Source: Mikrocytos mackini (lineage: Eukaryota; Endomyxa; Ascetosporea; Mikrocytida; Mikrocytiidae). From it: a DNA stretch of 45,287 nucleotides. Positions 31,243-40,843 of this stretch are shown in pieces (positions within the stretch are counted from its first letter, which is position 1; each line of letters begins with the position of its first letter). The translations under genes were made by a program, and so were the position numbers. The stretch is from assembly GCA_030180075.1 (NCBI GenBank), contig JASNJN010000514.1:1-45287 (forward strand). The letters are read 5' to 3'. The notes under the pieces are model-generated. The model did not search any database and was not told the origin of the DNA. It worked only from the letters and a program-made list of their open reading frames with translations.

Positions 31243-31539
31243 GTGAAAATTATTTTGTATTCTGTTGTTGTAAATAATAATATGAATGTGTGCTGATTTC
31301 TTGACGTGGTGTAACTCGGTGGAAGAAAGTGTGTTGTAGTTGCTTGTACGTTGAGAAAACTTTTATGTAAATCTAACTTTTCTCTTGTATTTCGGATAGA
31401 ATGTCATGGTTTGTCTCTGTAAGAGTAAATATGGTCTTAGCATAATCAAATAGCAAGCGAATTAAATTTAAGAGGCTCGTGTTTCGTTTAAAGAAAGTCT
31501 TTTGTTTTCACAAAATTAAAAATTTTTAAAACTAAAAAC
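31243..31539. other. divergent intergenic spacer
   Basis: About 300 bp between divergent genes. An AT motif (AAAATTAAAAATTTTTAAAA, about 31511-31530) precedes the zinc-knuckle gene. Confidence 0.45.
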
Positions 31540-31938
31540 ATGAGATCGATAAAATACCACCTAGACAACCCCTTCCCTATATATGGAGCAGACCTCTCCA
31601 ACTTACCCGCCGATTTGATATTCGGCGTTTGTTTTAACTGCGGTGACAAGTCACACCAATTGGACCAGTGTATACTACCACGAGAACAAGAATGTATTAA
31701 CTACAACCTCAGTCTCGTGCAAGCTTACAAGGAACAAAAAGACGAAGCCTCGTACAACATATACTCCCAACGAGCCCAGTCTGTGCACAATGGACGCTTT
31801 GCCAGTCTTACACCAAACAACAACACACAAGGTTTCTTTAAAGGGAATAGAGACAACAGATATGGAAATAAGCCTAAGTACAATAAAGATGGACAAGGAG
31901 GCTACATTAGTCCTTATCAATACAGAAGTAAATATTAG
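31540..31938 (+). CDS. ZCCHC8-like zinc-knuckle protein
   Basis: The 132-residue protein has a CCHC zinc knuckle at ~31-44 (CFNCGDKSHQLDQC) followed by LPRE. The same arrangement occurs in ZCCHC8/PSP-family proteins, where CFNCG..H....C.-PR precedes the PSP region. In animals ZCCHC8 is a scaffold of the nuclear exosome targeting complex, and relatives link to RNA decay and splicing factors. Here the PSP region is short, and the C-terminal ~60 residues are Asn/Gly/Lys/Tyr-rich with RG-like content, suggesting RNA binding. The gene is intact with an AT start-site motif upstream. The knuckle is certain, and the orthology is tentative. Confidence 0.6.
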   Translation: MRSIKYHLDNPFPIYGADLSNLPADLIFGVCFNCGDKSHQLDQCILPREQECINYNLSLVQAYKEQKDEASYNIYSQRAQSVHNGRFASLTPNNNTQGFFKGNRDNRYGNKPKYNKDGQGGYISPYQYRSKY

Positions 31939-32217
31939 TATGAAATCGTTACAAATATCTTTGTTATTGTTAATTGGGTAACTGTGTAATGTAAACATGA
32001 TTTATCTACTGAATAGTAGTCCTAATTTCTAATAAATACAAGACTATAAAGATTATAGTATTACCTACTATATTTCTCTTTGAGATGTCTTATTCAATGG
32101 AAATAAAACATATAATTTTTATAGAATTGTTATTTTGTTTTAAACTTAATACACTGTGCAATTTCTAATACAAATAGTATCATATTTAAGTTTCAATTTA
32201 AATAATTATCCCGTTAT
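31939..32217. other. convergent 3' spacer
   Basis: AT-rich spacer between the convergent zinc-knuckle and GlnRS genes. No gene is seen. Confidence 0.5.
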
Positions 32218-34071
32218 TTATTTATTTTTTCCTTTCATTTCATTCAACACTTTTACTCTCTCTTTATTTACTTTTAAATCTACTACGTTGTTAAATATAA
32301 TATTACTCTTTTCGATATCCACCTTACCATCTTCATTCTTTACTATTTCACTATTTTTATCCAAATAAAAGAAGCCCATTCTTTCAAACTGGAACCACTT
32401 CTCGCCTTTTGCAATACTTTCGATAACGTTACTTGTAACAATTCCGGTTTTAATTTCCTTTTCCATTTTTTCCGAATTAAACTTGTAAAGTCTAATTTCA
32501 ACTTTATTTTTTATATCACTGTCTCCAACAAATGTTATGTTTCCTTTCCTCACCTTCTCATTATCTTTGTGCACTTTAACATTGATAATATTTCCTTCTT
32601 TTAAATCCTTTAAATCTTTGTTAATTTCTTCGAAAACTTTGCTGTCTTTATTATAATCAACAAAGTTAACATTGACACAGTATTTCATTCTTATTGTCTT
32701 TTCCGGTTTGTTTGTAAGTCCAAAATACTTTTTATTTCCACCCTCTTTATAATCATCGCTATTAATAATCATATACTTCTTAAACTCTACTTTATGGTTC
32801 TCATTGTTGTCTTCTAAGTTGGGAAAATCTGGTACCATGAAATCCTTTTTATTTTCTTCGTCTAAGTATAAAACGTGGCAATTTTCTTCAAAAACACAAA
32901 AGCCCCTTTTAGAGATAGCGTCCAATTCTTTCCTTAATACACTTTCGAATTTATCCTTCGCTATCAAGGAACTGTCTCTCCTGGTTATTCCTAATTCTCT
33001 AACAAACTTGTTCACTGCTGAGGGAGGCACTCCCCTTCGCTCCAAGCCGTCTAATGTGAACAGTCTTGGGTCGTCCCACCCATCCACCACTTTATCTTCT
33101 ACGAGTTTCTTTATCTTCCTTTTACTTGTCAAAGCTCCTTCCAGACTTAAACGAGAGTACTCGAAAACCCAAGGTCTATATAATTTAAGTTTGTCTAAAA
33201 TGATGTAGTATAAATCACGTCTATTTTCGAATTCCAATGTGCAACAAGAAATAGTTATATTTTCTATTGCGTCACAGATACAGTGTGTAAAGTCGTAAAG
33301 AGGAAACACTTTGTGAGGATATTTTTCTAGGTCCACAAAAGGGTGTTTGTCAAATACTATTCTGAAAATAGGAGGATCTCGTAAAGAGGGATTTGGGTGT
33401 TTGTAATCGATCTTAATCTTCAATACGGCTTCCGACTTTTTGTACTCCCCTTTGGACATTTTTTCGAAAAGCTCCAAGTTCTTTTCCACGGGTGTGTCTC
33501 TGTATGGAGAGGGCTTCTTTGCTTCTCTGAGTTCCTTGTATTCTTCGGCGGACAGAAAGCAGACATAAGCATCGTTCTGCTTTATGAGCTGAATTGCATA
33601 GTCGTATAGATTGGGGAAGTACATTGACGCGGAAGTGACATCAGTTGGCTCGAAACCAAGCCATGCTATCTTGTCTTTGATGTTCTGAGTGAATTCGTGA
33701 GAGCATGTTAGTGGGTTGCTGTCGTCAAAACGCAGATAGCACTTTCCAGGCGACTTCTTTCCAATGTAGAGTTTCTCAAAGTCTGAAAGGTCTGTGTCCG
33801 TGCTTGATGAAACAGAAGCCTTGTCGTACTTCGACTTGACACCTGATAGAAGGAAATTGAAGTTTATGGCCTTGGCATGACCAAGATGAAGGTATCCATT
33901 TGGTTCAGGAGGGAACCGAGTTATGGTGATCCCAGTTTTCTGTAAATTGTTCTGTAGATCTCTAGCAATGTTTTTAGACTCTTCTAACTCCCTGGATTCC
34001 AACAAACGCTTTGGGAGCCCATGTTCGTTGTGTAAAATATCCTTCTGTGCAGATCCAGCTGAGTTTGTCAT
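32218..34071 (-). CDS. glutaminyl-tRNA synthetase
   Basis: The 617-residue class Ib synthetase charges tRNA-Gln with glutamine. The Rossmann catalytic core begins at about residue 50 with RFPPEPNGYLHLGHAKAINF, including the HIGH-type motif HLGH (62-65). The KMSKS-equivalent LTSKRK is at ~314-319. The characteristic eukaryotic segments PSPYRD, FPLYDFTHCICDAIENI and WDDPRLFTLDGLERRGVPP are all present. The C-terminal ~200 residues correspond to the anticodon-binding beta-barrels. It lacks the N-terminal extension of many eukaryotic GlnRS, starting close to the catalytic core, consistent with a compact genome. The gene is intact and intronless, so it is a reliable reference for sequence quality. 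Confidence 0.95.
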   Translation of the reverse strand: MTNSAGSAQKDILHNEHGLPKRLLESRELEESKNIARDLQNNLQKTGITITRFPPEPNGYLHLGHAKAINFNFLLSGVKSKYDKASVSSSTDTDLSDFEKLYIGKKSPGKCYLRFDDSNPLTCSHEFTQNIKDKIAWLGFEPTDVTSASMYFPNLYDYAIQLIKQNDAYVCFLSAEEYKELREAKKPSPYRDTPVEKNLELFEKMSKGEYKKSEAVLKIKIDYKHPNPSLRDPPIFRIVFDKHPFVDLEKYPHKVFPLYDFTHCICDAIENITISCCTLEFENRRDLYYIILDKLKLYRPWVFEYSRLSLEGALTSKRKIKKLVEDKVVDGWDDPRLFTLDGLERRGVPPSAVNKFVRELGITRRDSSLIAKDKFESVLRKELDAISKRGFCVFEENCHVLYLDEENKKDFMVPDFPNLEDNNENHKVEFKKYMIINSDDYKEGGNKKYFGLTNKPEKTIRMKYCVNVNFVDYNKDSKVFEEINKDLKDLKEGNIINVKVHKDNEKVRKGNITFVGDSDIKNKVEIRLYKFNSEKMEKEIKTGIVTSNVIESIAKGEKWFQFERMGFFYLDKNSEIVKNEDGKVDIEKSNIIFNNVVDLKVNKERVKVLNEMKGKNK

Positions 34072-34087
34072 TTCCGATTTTTTCTAG

Positions 34088-34120
34088 ATTTTAAAGTTTA
34101 AATTTCAAAATTTAAAACTC
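34088..34120 (-). promoter_or_regulatory. AAATTTTGAAATTT start-site motif of GlnRS
   Basis: On the minus strand TTTTAAATTTTGAAATTTAA occurs about 20-45 bp upstream of the GlnRS ATG. It is of the same class as the Nup98 and Nup62 motifs. Confidence 0.5.
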
Positions 34121-34283
34121 CGCATAACAATTCAATCCGTCATTCGATAATTCTATAAGTTCTCTTATATGTCGTATATATTATTATAAATACGTTAATA
34201 AAATTTAATATGTTTTTGATAATTTAAACCTGAATAATTTCGTATAACTAATTTATATTTTCCAACATCCAACTCTCCCATTT

Positions 34284-35411
34284 TTATAAACCTAATCTCT
34301 TCACATCTTCACTTTTATTATCACAGTATATTTCCAGTTGATCCAATTCATTTGCCTGTGTATCTACCATTTCACACAATTTTATAATTTTATCATATTC
34401 TTTATTGATTTCTATTTCCACTTCATTCTTATCTTTCTCAAAGTTCTCATTCAGATTACTTTCTATCCCTTTAAGTTTGCCTATAGTGTTTCTGAGGCTT
34501 TCGTCGAGCCCGTCAACTTTGCTCAGCAGCTCTTTTCTCTTTGGGTCCAAATAATCCGTTTCTTCAATGTTTTTGTTTAACTCTTCCAATAAAGCAATGT
34601 ATTTATTCTGTGCGTTTAAAACATTGCTAAATTTGTCGATTTGTTCCTTTTGTTTGGCTTCAAGAATCCCAGTAAGTTTTTCAATTTCGTTCACTTTGTC
34701 TATGTTTCCAAATAGCTTTTTGTCTCGTTCTCTGATTTCATAAGCGTAGTTTCCAAAGTCTCTGATGCACTCTTTTATATCACTTTCAAATAAAGCTAGA
34801 GCTTGTGTCACAGTCATGTCGTTGAGTTCAGAGATGAGTTGCTCGTCGGTGAGGAACTTAGTTTTGGCTTCTGTTATGTCCGGTGTAGTTAAACTCATAG
34901 TTATAGTTGTAGATAGTGGCGTAGATAGATTACTTGTAGATAGTGGAGTAGTTAATTGAGTTGGTACATTTGAAGTTGCGCTTGAAGTTGGCATGTTAGA
35001 TATAGGAGCTAATGTTGGAGTTTTTGCCATAGGGCTAATGCTCGTTGTTGATGAAGGTGTTGTGGGAGTAGTTAGTTTAAATGGCGTTGTAGAAGGCTTA
35101 TTGAGAGTGTTTGGTGAAAGATTTAGTGGTGAAGTAGCGGTGGTTAGGTTGTTTGAGAGAAGAGGTTTCGTGGAAGAAGAATTGATAGAAGGCATGGTGA
35201 ATGTGGGAGTGGCAGAAGGTTTGGTGTTTGTTGGCGGTGTGGTTAATAGAGTATTGTTTGACGGTGTCCCTGTGTTTGAAGAAATGGAAGGGTTTGTGGC
35301 AGTTGTTGTGAATAGGGGCTTGGTTTCTGTGGTTGATGATGTAGGCGTTGTGCCAAACAGGTTGGGTTTGACTGGTGCTTGTCCATCGGCCTTTTTACCA
35401 AAGTTGAACAT
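34284..35411 (-). CDS. nucleoporin Nsp1/Nup62
   Basis: The 375-residue protein starts with MFNFGKK and a Thr/Ser/Pro-rich region (~20-205) with few FG-type dipeptides (for example NLFGTT). A C-terminal coiled-coil domain (~205-375) follows, typical of Nup62/Nsp1, the central-channel nucleoporin that pairs with Nup54 and Nup58. The start of the coiled coil, FLTDEQLISELNDM, is followed by repeated heptads ending in DKKSEDVKRLGL-like sequence. FG content is low compared with yeast Nsp1, but the Thr-rich linker is usual for Nup62. The gene is intact and intronless, and lies 53 bp from the divergent AAA/PD-(D/E)XK gene. Confidence 0.75.
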   Translation of the reverse strand: MFNFGKKADGQAPVKPNLFGTTPTSSTTETKPLFTTTATNPSISSNTGTPSNNTLLTTPPTNTKPSATPTFTMPSINSSSTKPLLSNNLTTATSPLNLSPNTLNKPSTTPFKLTTPTTPSSTTSISPMAKTPTLAPISNMPTSSATSNVPTQLTTPLSTSNLSTPLSTTITMSLTTPDITEAKTKFLTDEQLISELNDMTVTQALALFESDIKECIRDFGNYAYEIRERDKKLFGNIDKVNEIEKLTGILEAKQKEQIDKFSNVLNAQNKYIALLEELNKNIEETDYLDPKRKELLSKVDGLDESLRNTIGKLKGIESNLNENFEKDKNEVEIEINKEYDKIIKLCEMVDTQANELDQLEIYCDNKSEDVKRLGL

Positions 35412-35463
35412 GTATAAAATTTGAAAATAAAATTTTAAATTTAGAAAAAAAATAATCGATAAA
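35412..35463. promoter_or_regulatory. 52-bp bidirectional spacer with AT start-site motif
   Basis: The whole space between the Nup62 ATG and the AAA-ATPase-like ATG is 52 bp. It contains ATTTGAAAATAAAATTTTAA and AAATTTAG, so one palindromic motif may serve both divergent genes. Confidence 0.5.
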
Positions 35464-37824
35464 ATGACACACGATGCATCTAGTACAACACAAGCCTCAC
35501 CGTCGCCGAATTCATCTGTACAAGACTCACTACAATCTTCAAATTCAACCCAACCTCAGATATTACAAATTAGCTCTTCTTCTACATGTAAACATATAAC
35601 TAAACTGCTCAAATTGAAATATTTTAAGGACAACACTAAAGAAGCATGTATGTTGCTTTATAGAGGAGGGAATTATAGGGTTATCAGACCTAGAAAATTT
35701 GGCAAAACAACATTCCTTAAAATAATTTCATTTATATCTCGCGGTGACAGCAACAAACCTCTATTCGAAGGAACGTGGGTTTATAACCAAGTTAACAACC
35801 CAGAACAAAATTCAGATGATTCTTTCGAATCTAGAATTCCTTCTATTACCCATTATGATTGGATACAGAGGCCCGTTGTTCATATTGATTTTTCTAGCCT
35901 TGTTCACGTTATAGACTAAATGGATACCTTCCATAACCTTTTATTGGCCGGGCTGCAAGGGATAGCCGAAGATTATAATATCCAAGATGGAATGGATCAA
36001 CGTCTTAATCAGAGATCTTCTTTACCAATAAGAGGGAAAGTAGATTTCTATTTTATAGAACTAGTCGAAAAGCTCTCAGAAATGTCAAATGGAAATGGAA
36101 TAGTATTTCTACTCGATGAATATGATCACCCTGTTCTTAGGTGTGGTGTTACTAATGGAAACGAACAATCCGTTGAAGATCTCAGGAAAACTTGCCTAAA
36201 TTGGTTAAAAGACTTTTTTACGGTACATAAGTCTTTATCAAGCGAGTCAAATGTCATCCATTTATCATTGATTACTGGAGTAAGGGATGTAACTCTTAAC
36301 GATATGGTTGCGGGGCCAAATCATCTTGAAGACTTGACATTGGACTACAGACTGGCTACTGCATTCGGCCATACTATGCAAGACGTCACTAACCATCTTA
36401 CAGATGAAAAAGTAGATATTTTCTGGAAAAAAATAGTGAAGACTTGTTAATCCAAGCAATAATTTATAATCAGAACCAAAAAGATATTCATAAGAAAATA
36501 GATATAAATAACATGACAGACGCAGACAAAAAGATGATAGTTATAGCAAACATTCAAAAATATTTTAACGGATACAAATTTCACAAGGATGCAACAACCG
36601 TTTGTAATCCATACTCAATAGAAACCTGTCTTAAAACACATGAATTTAAACCTAAAGCAATCCCTGGGATCAGAAATCATTCACTTATAAACCTTCTTCA
36701 AGAAAACATGAGGACTACAATGCAATTGGGTATAGGCCGTGCCGATTTCGAGAATATTTCAGATTCGTATCTTATTTACTCGGCCCCAGACGATATTCTA
36801 CGAAGAAAATATTCCGAAAATCAAAGTGGTAATTTAGAAATACACGAGGAACTGAAGCAGCTACACATCATTTCAATGTTGTTTCAGTTTGGAGTATTAA
36901 CAATTAAAGAAAGTGAAAAAAATTGGTCAACCTACAGAGTTTGGTCATATCCGAAGCAGAAAAAAAGCTTATGAACACAACCCATCAAAATACTCTTTCA
37001 AAAGGGAATATGTGCATACTTTAGGGTTTTCTACCGGGGAAATAGACAACATTGTTTGCATGGATAACGCCGTTAGGGAAATTATCTTAAATGCAGTTAG
37101 AAAAGAAAGATACACTAAATTAGGCTTGGAGGGATTAATAGAAAAGGGACATTGGGAAGAATTTTTTACAAATATATATTTTGAAATACTTAAGAAAACG
37201 CCATATTTTAAAATTATTGATAAATCACAAGGAGCTTCTTATTTCCTCAATTTGGTTTGGTCATTTTTAAGAGATAACTTGAAGATTGATTTCGAAAAAT
37301 CACTTAATAAAGGGAGACAATGCATAGTAATTAGAACAGATAACAAAATGTTAGTTATTGAACTGGAAGTTGGTTGTAAGGAGCCACAAAGAGCGTTCGA
37401 ACAATGTATTGAATATGCCACTAAATTCTGTTGTCCATACAAAAGCCTAGTTATTTGTGGGTTAAGCATAAACAGCGGTAAGGGGGAGGTTACTGAAGAT
37501 ACAAACGAAGAAAAGGTAGATGATGCAAAGAATAAGGCTTCCTTTAAAAACATTCATGGGTTTTACTTAAGGGAATTGAAAATGGGGTCAAATTCTATTA
37601 ATGATGCCGGGAAAATATACAAAGGAAAGTTTAGCGATAATAAAATTGTAGAATGTAAAGAATTGCCGAAACTTGGGGGCTATAGAGGTTTTATCAATAG
37701 CAACGACCAAGATTCTCTTGATAGAAAAGATGTTGATGATGCTGAAGCAAGCAAATGTGTAAACAATGAACACACGACAGATAAAGATAACAAAGACGTT
37801 ATAAAAAAGCCAAAATATGCCTAG
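35464..37824 (+). pseudogene. AAA-ATPase-like / PD-(D/E)XK gene (DUF1703 type), broken three times
   Basis: The reading phase from 35464 runs to 36450 with one TAA at 35917-35919. It changes at a seven-A run (36427-36433), runs in another phase to about 36960, then returns at a second seven-A run (36960-36966) to end at 37824. The N-terminal AAA-ATPase-like domain has the family signature RPRKFGKTTFL (Walker A), FLLDEYDHPVL (Walker B) and SLITGVRDV ... LEDLTLD. The C-terminal PD-(D/E)XK-like domain has GRQCIVIRT ... VIELEV, where the family usually has an Asp after GR and Glu-x-Lys, so the active site looks degenerate. Such genes are common in bacteria and expanded in some fungi, which suggests lateral transfer. 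About 785 codons in total. Confidence 0.8.
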
Positions 37825-38194
37825 CTAAGTAGAAATAGGGGCGTAGATAGTTATTGGTTATCTTTCCCGGAATATTTAATTGACAAAATCATAAAACACA
37901 ATAATACAACGTGTTTTATCTAAAAGACATCTAATTAAATACAATAAAATAATAAAACAAAACAGCAATTAAAGTATTAAAATTAGTAATCATTGGCAAT
38001 GTTTATAGCTTTGTAATCATTATTTTATTATCTATTGATCTAACAACTATACAATAATCTCATTTCAAATAAGTAAGCTTCTAAACGTATTAATGTGACA
38101 AAATAGTTTTATATGGTTATTTGTACTGATTATAGTTTTTTAAAATCATAAAATATTTTTAAAAGTTAATTTTCACAAATAAACATCGAATTCT
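37825..38194. other. intergenic
   Basis: About 370 bp of AT-rich sequence. TAAAATATTTTTAAAAGTTA near 38148-38170 precedes the Sm-D3 gene and may be its start-site motif. Confidence 0.45.
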
Positions 38195-38542
38195 ATGGCC
38201 AAACAACCTATAGGAATCCCTGTAAAAATCCTACATGAATCTGAAGGTTCCAATATAACTATCCTCCTCTCAAATAACTATTCATACACTGGGAAAGCTG
38301 AATTTATCGACGACTTCATGAACATCACTCTCAGCAACGTTATTGAACGAAATCCCAAAAACAACGAACCCAAGGAGCTAACCTCTGTCTTCATAAAAGG
38401 AAATGAAATTGTATCCGTTGTACTCCCCAAAGAACTTTCAAACTCTCCTTCAATAAAGAGCCAGGACAACTACTTAGCATCCAAAAAGAAAAGAGCAGTA
38501 ATCCAAACAAAAAGCACTAAAAAGGCAAAACTCTCGAAATAA
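38195..38542 (+). CDS. small nuclear ribonucleoprotein Sm-D3
   Basis: The 115-residue protein has an Sm1 motif (IPVKILHESEGSNITILLSNNYSYTGKAEFIDDFMNITL in outline) and an Sm2 motif ending VFIKGNEIVSVVLP. These match Sm-D3, which forms part of the heptameric ring on U1, U2, U4 and U5 snRNAs. The initial pattern GIPVKILHESEG is diagnostic of SmD3 rather than of LSm4. The C-terminal tail is Lys-rich rather than Arg-Gly-rich. Presence of an Sm protein implies a retained spliceosome, although the genes in this window show no introns. Intact. Confidence 0.85.
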   Translation: MAKQPIGIPVKILHESEGSNITILLSNNYSYTGKAEFIDDFMNITLSNVIERNPKNNEPKELTSVFIKGNEIVSVVLPKELSNSPSIKSQDNYLASKKKRAVIQTKSTKKAKLSK

Positions 38543-38598
38543 GTTAAATTGAAATTAATTTCAAATTCAAAGATTATTTAATTTCAAACCATTTAAAT
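38543..38598 (+). promoter_or_regulatory. 56-bp spacer with AATTTCAAATT-type motif
   Basis: TGAAATTAATTTCAAATTCA and TTTAATTTCAAACCATTTAA fill the short gap between Sm-D3 and the next gene. It is the same motif class as upstream of other genes. Confidence 0.4.
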
Positions 38599-39564
38599 AT
38601 GTGTTCTAAAAAGCCCACTATATTTCTCGCCACACTTTTCTTTCTTTCAGCTTTTGCTAAGGTTCGTAATTGCCAGAACATTTTAAAGAACTCATTTTTG
38701 TTTTACGACTTAACAAAGACGCAAGTGGGAGCTTATAATGAGATAGCAGGCACAGCAGTAGTTAATGAAAAAAACATTAAGGACTCTTTTGTAGAATTAC
38801 TATTTACAAAAGATAAAGGGTTGTTGTTATACAATAAAATAAGGATGCCAGACCAAGACCATTTTATTACTAAAATAATAATCGTAAAGCCAGACAATAT
38901 TAGTACAATAATTGATGAAAGCGAAGAGTGTCTTATTTTGATAAATAATCACACGGAAATACTATACAGAAACTTTATGAATTACTTTTGGCTGGCTGAA
39001 GTTTCGAGATATTATACAACTCGTGCTTCGAAAGTGGATAGACAAATCGATTTTAACTCTCCTTTTCTAGACGATGAACATCAACTGTTAAGTGTTAAAC
39101 TAGAACAGAAACCGAATGGATTTGTTGATGTTACATACGGAATAGTATTAAACAGAAAGCAAACCTATGAGTACGAAATGTATTTGGAAAGGAAAGACAA
39201 TAACAATATAGACGACTTCTGGGATACAATAACAGGGCAGTCTACTTCCAGTACTTCTCAGACAACAACGTCTTCAACAACATCTTCGGAAACACAGGGC
39301 AATAATGGAAACACTGAAAGTACAACAAGCTCCGAACCAAAGTCCACAACGACTGGGACAAATAGTAACCAAAGAAATAACACCGGACATGGCAACTCAA
39401 GACCGCACAGACACTATTACGAAACAACTTGGTTCATTGTGCTGTTGTCGTTTATTATAATAGTTGTGATCGCAGCCATTGCAGCCGGGGTTTATTATGT
39501 GTACTCTAAAAGCATGATGAAAGACACATATGATATTGTTTACGATCCCAAAGGACAGTTTTGA
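38599..39564 (+). CDS. type I surface-type membrane protein with Ser/Thr stalk
   Basis: The 321-residue product starts with a signal peptide (PTIFLATLFFLSAFAK). An extracellular or lumenal domain of about 190 residues has a single Cys near its middle. A Ser/Thr/Gln-rich stalk (~212-255, likely O-glycosylated) and a His/Asn-rich linker follow. One transmembrane helix (~278-303, WFIVLLSFIIIVVIAAIAAG) precedes an 18-residue cytosolic tail containing YDIV, a possible YxxPhi sorting signal. No family is recognised. It is tail-to-tail with the methyltransferase gene, with only 15 bp between their stop codons. Confidence 0.7.
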   Translation: MCSKKPTIFLATLFFLSAFAKVRNCQNILKNSFLFYDLTKTQVGAYNEIAGTAVVNEKNIKDSFVELLFTKDKGLLLYNKIRMPDQDHFITKIIIVKPDNISTIIDESEECLILINNHTEILYRNFMNYFWLAEVSRYYTTRASKVDRQIDFNSPFLDDEHQLLSVKLEQKPNGFVDVTYGIVLNRKQTYEYEMYLERKDNNNIDDFWDTITGQSTSSTSQTTTSSTTSSETQGNNGNTESTTSSEPKSTTTGTNSNQRNNTGHGNSRPHRHYYETTWFIVLLSFIIIVVIAAIAAGVYYVYSKSMMKDTYDIVYDPKGQF

Positions 39565-39579
39565 AGGGTATAAGTAAGG

Positions 39580-40368
39580 TTATATTGTTAATAATGAATT
39601 AAAAGTTACTTTAATTACGAACAAATTTTCGTTGAATATTCTCTTCTTGTTCAACACTTCGTATTTGTAATAAGATTGGTAGTTATCAGATTCTATGAAT
39701 GCTTTGAAACTTTGAAATTGTTCAAGTAACACAATTAAAGTTTTTTGTGTTTTAATTTTGCCTGAATTAGTGCGAATGTAGTTTAACAAGGAATATAAAG
39801 GGTTGTTTCCTGTGTCTCCACCACACCAAGACAACGAGATATCGCCATTGCTTTCTGTAATTTGATTATATTCTTGTTTGTTTTTTGTACATGTACAACA
39901 ACCATCACATTTTACGTATGGAGTGTTGAATATTATCAAATCAATTAATGTGAGATCTAAAGCTCGAATTAAATCACAGCAAAGGACGTCGTGGCTCACT
40001 CTGTTAATTGTGAGGGTATTAGAAGCTGTAGAAGCTGCAGTCATGCTTATATCTGATGAAATAATGAATGGTGTTGTTTCATTGAGAAGCTTGGAAATGT
40101 AAGTTCCGATAATTCCAGTCCCAGTTCCTAGGTCAAGTACTATACAGGGATTAATTGAGGTAAGCTGCTTCCTTACAGTATCTAAAGTGTTGAGTAGGAA
40201 ATATGTGTCTTCTGAAGGCTGGTAGACATGTTGTACAAATTTAGTAGAAATGTTAAATTTTGGAATCATTATTAAATATTTACTATCAAAGAGCGTTTCA
40301 AAGGTAAATTGTACTTCCTGATATGCAATGGTATCATTCATAATATATCGCGAGGTTTCATAGCACAT
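39580..40368 (-). CDS. Mtq2/HEMK2-type protein methyltransferase
   Basis: SAM-dependent methyltransferase of the class that methylates the Gln of the GGQ loop in release factor eRF1. With the ATG at 40368 it has 262 residues. YQPSEDTYFLL (~40-55) matches the family start, and DLGTGTGIIG (~77) is the SAM-binding motif I. The catalytic NPPY motif appears as NTPYV at ~148. A Cys-rich insert, CDGCCTC, follows directly, and SWCGGDTG corresponds to the WxGG.G segment. Human HEMK2 and yeast Mtq2 are 214-221 residues, so this one is slightly longer. An in-frame TTG further upstream is not a likely start. Family call good; the NTPY change is unusual. Confidence 0.8.
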   Translation of the reverse strand: MCYETSRYIMNDTIAYQEVQFTFETLFDSKYLIMIPKFNISTKFVQHVYQPSEDTYFLLNTLDTVRKQLTSINPCIVLDLGTGTGIIGTYISKLLNETTPFIISSDISMTAASTASNTLTINRVSHDVLCCDLIRALDLTLIDLIIFNTPYVKCDGCCTCTKNKQEYNQITESNGDISLSWCGGDTGNNPLYSLLNYIRTNSGKIKTQKTLIVLLEQFQSFKAFIESDNYQSYYKYEVLNKKRIFNENLFVIKVTFNSLLTI

Positions 40369-40843
40369 AAAGCTCACAAACTGTTTATTTTGCGAATTTT
40401 TAGTATTCAAGCATCCTCTACGAATTAAAATACAAATAAACTCGTAAATTAGGTATTAATTAAATAAACAAACTTAAATTAATCGTCGTGTGGAGATTTA
40501 AAGTCTAGCATGAGAGATACATGATGATAATTCTAAACGTGAATTAAAAACCATTCTGTGGAATATAATTGAATTGACTTTATAATGTCTTAAAATATAT
40601 AAATTTCAAAAATAATCTTACTATCCCTTTTGTTCACAATTTTAAGCCTGTGTGTAGATTTTAAAAACATTTAACAATTAAAATTCACCACATACCTACA
40701 GGGATGATTGACTTTGTTATTGACGTTCAATATATGTTGTCTTTGAAAACTACATCTCATGTGGTTAACTCCGGATGTTGTTTGATTCTATTCTATTTTC
40801 GGAAAGGTCTTGTTCTGTTTTTAAATTTTCCATTTTCAATTTT
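40369..40843. other. divergent intergenic spacer
   Basis: About 475 bp. A small frame at 40704 has no motif. Just before 40844, TTTTTAAATTTTCCATTTTC resembles the common start-site motif. Confidence 0.45.
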
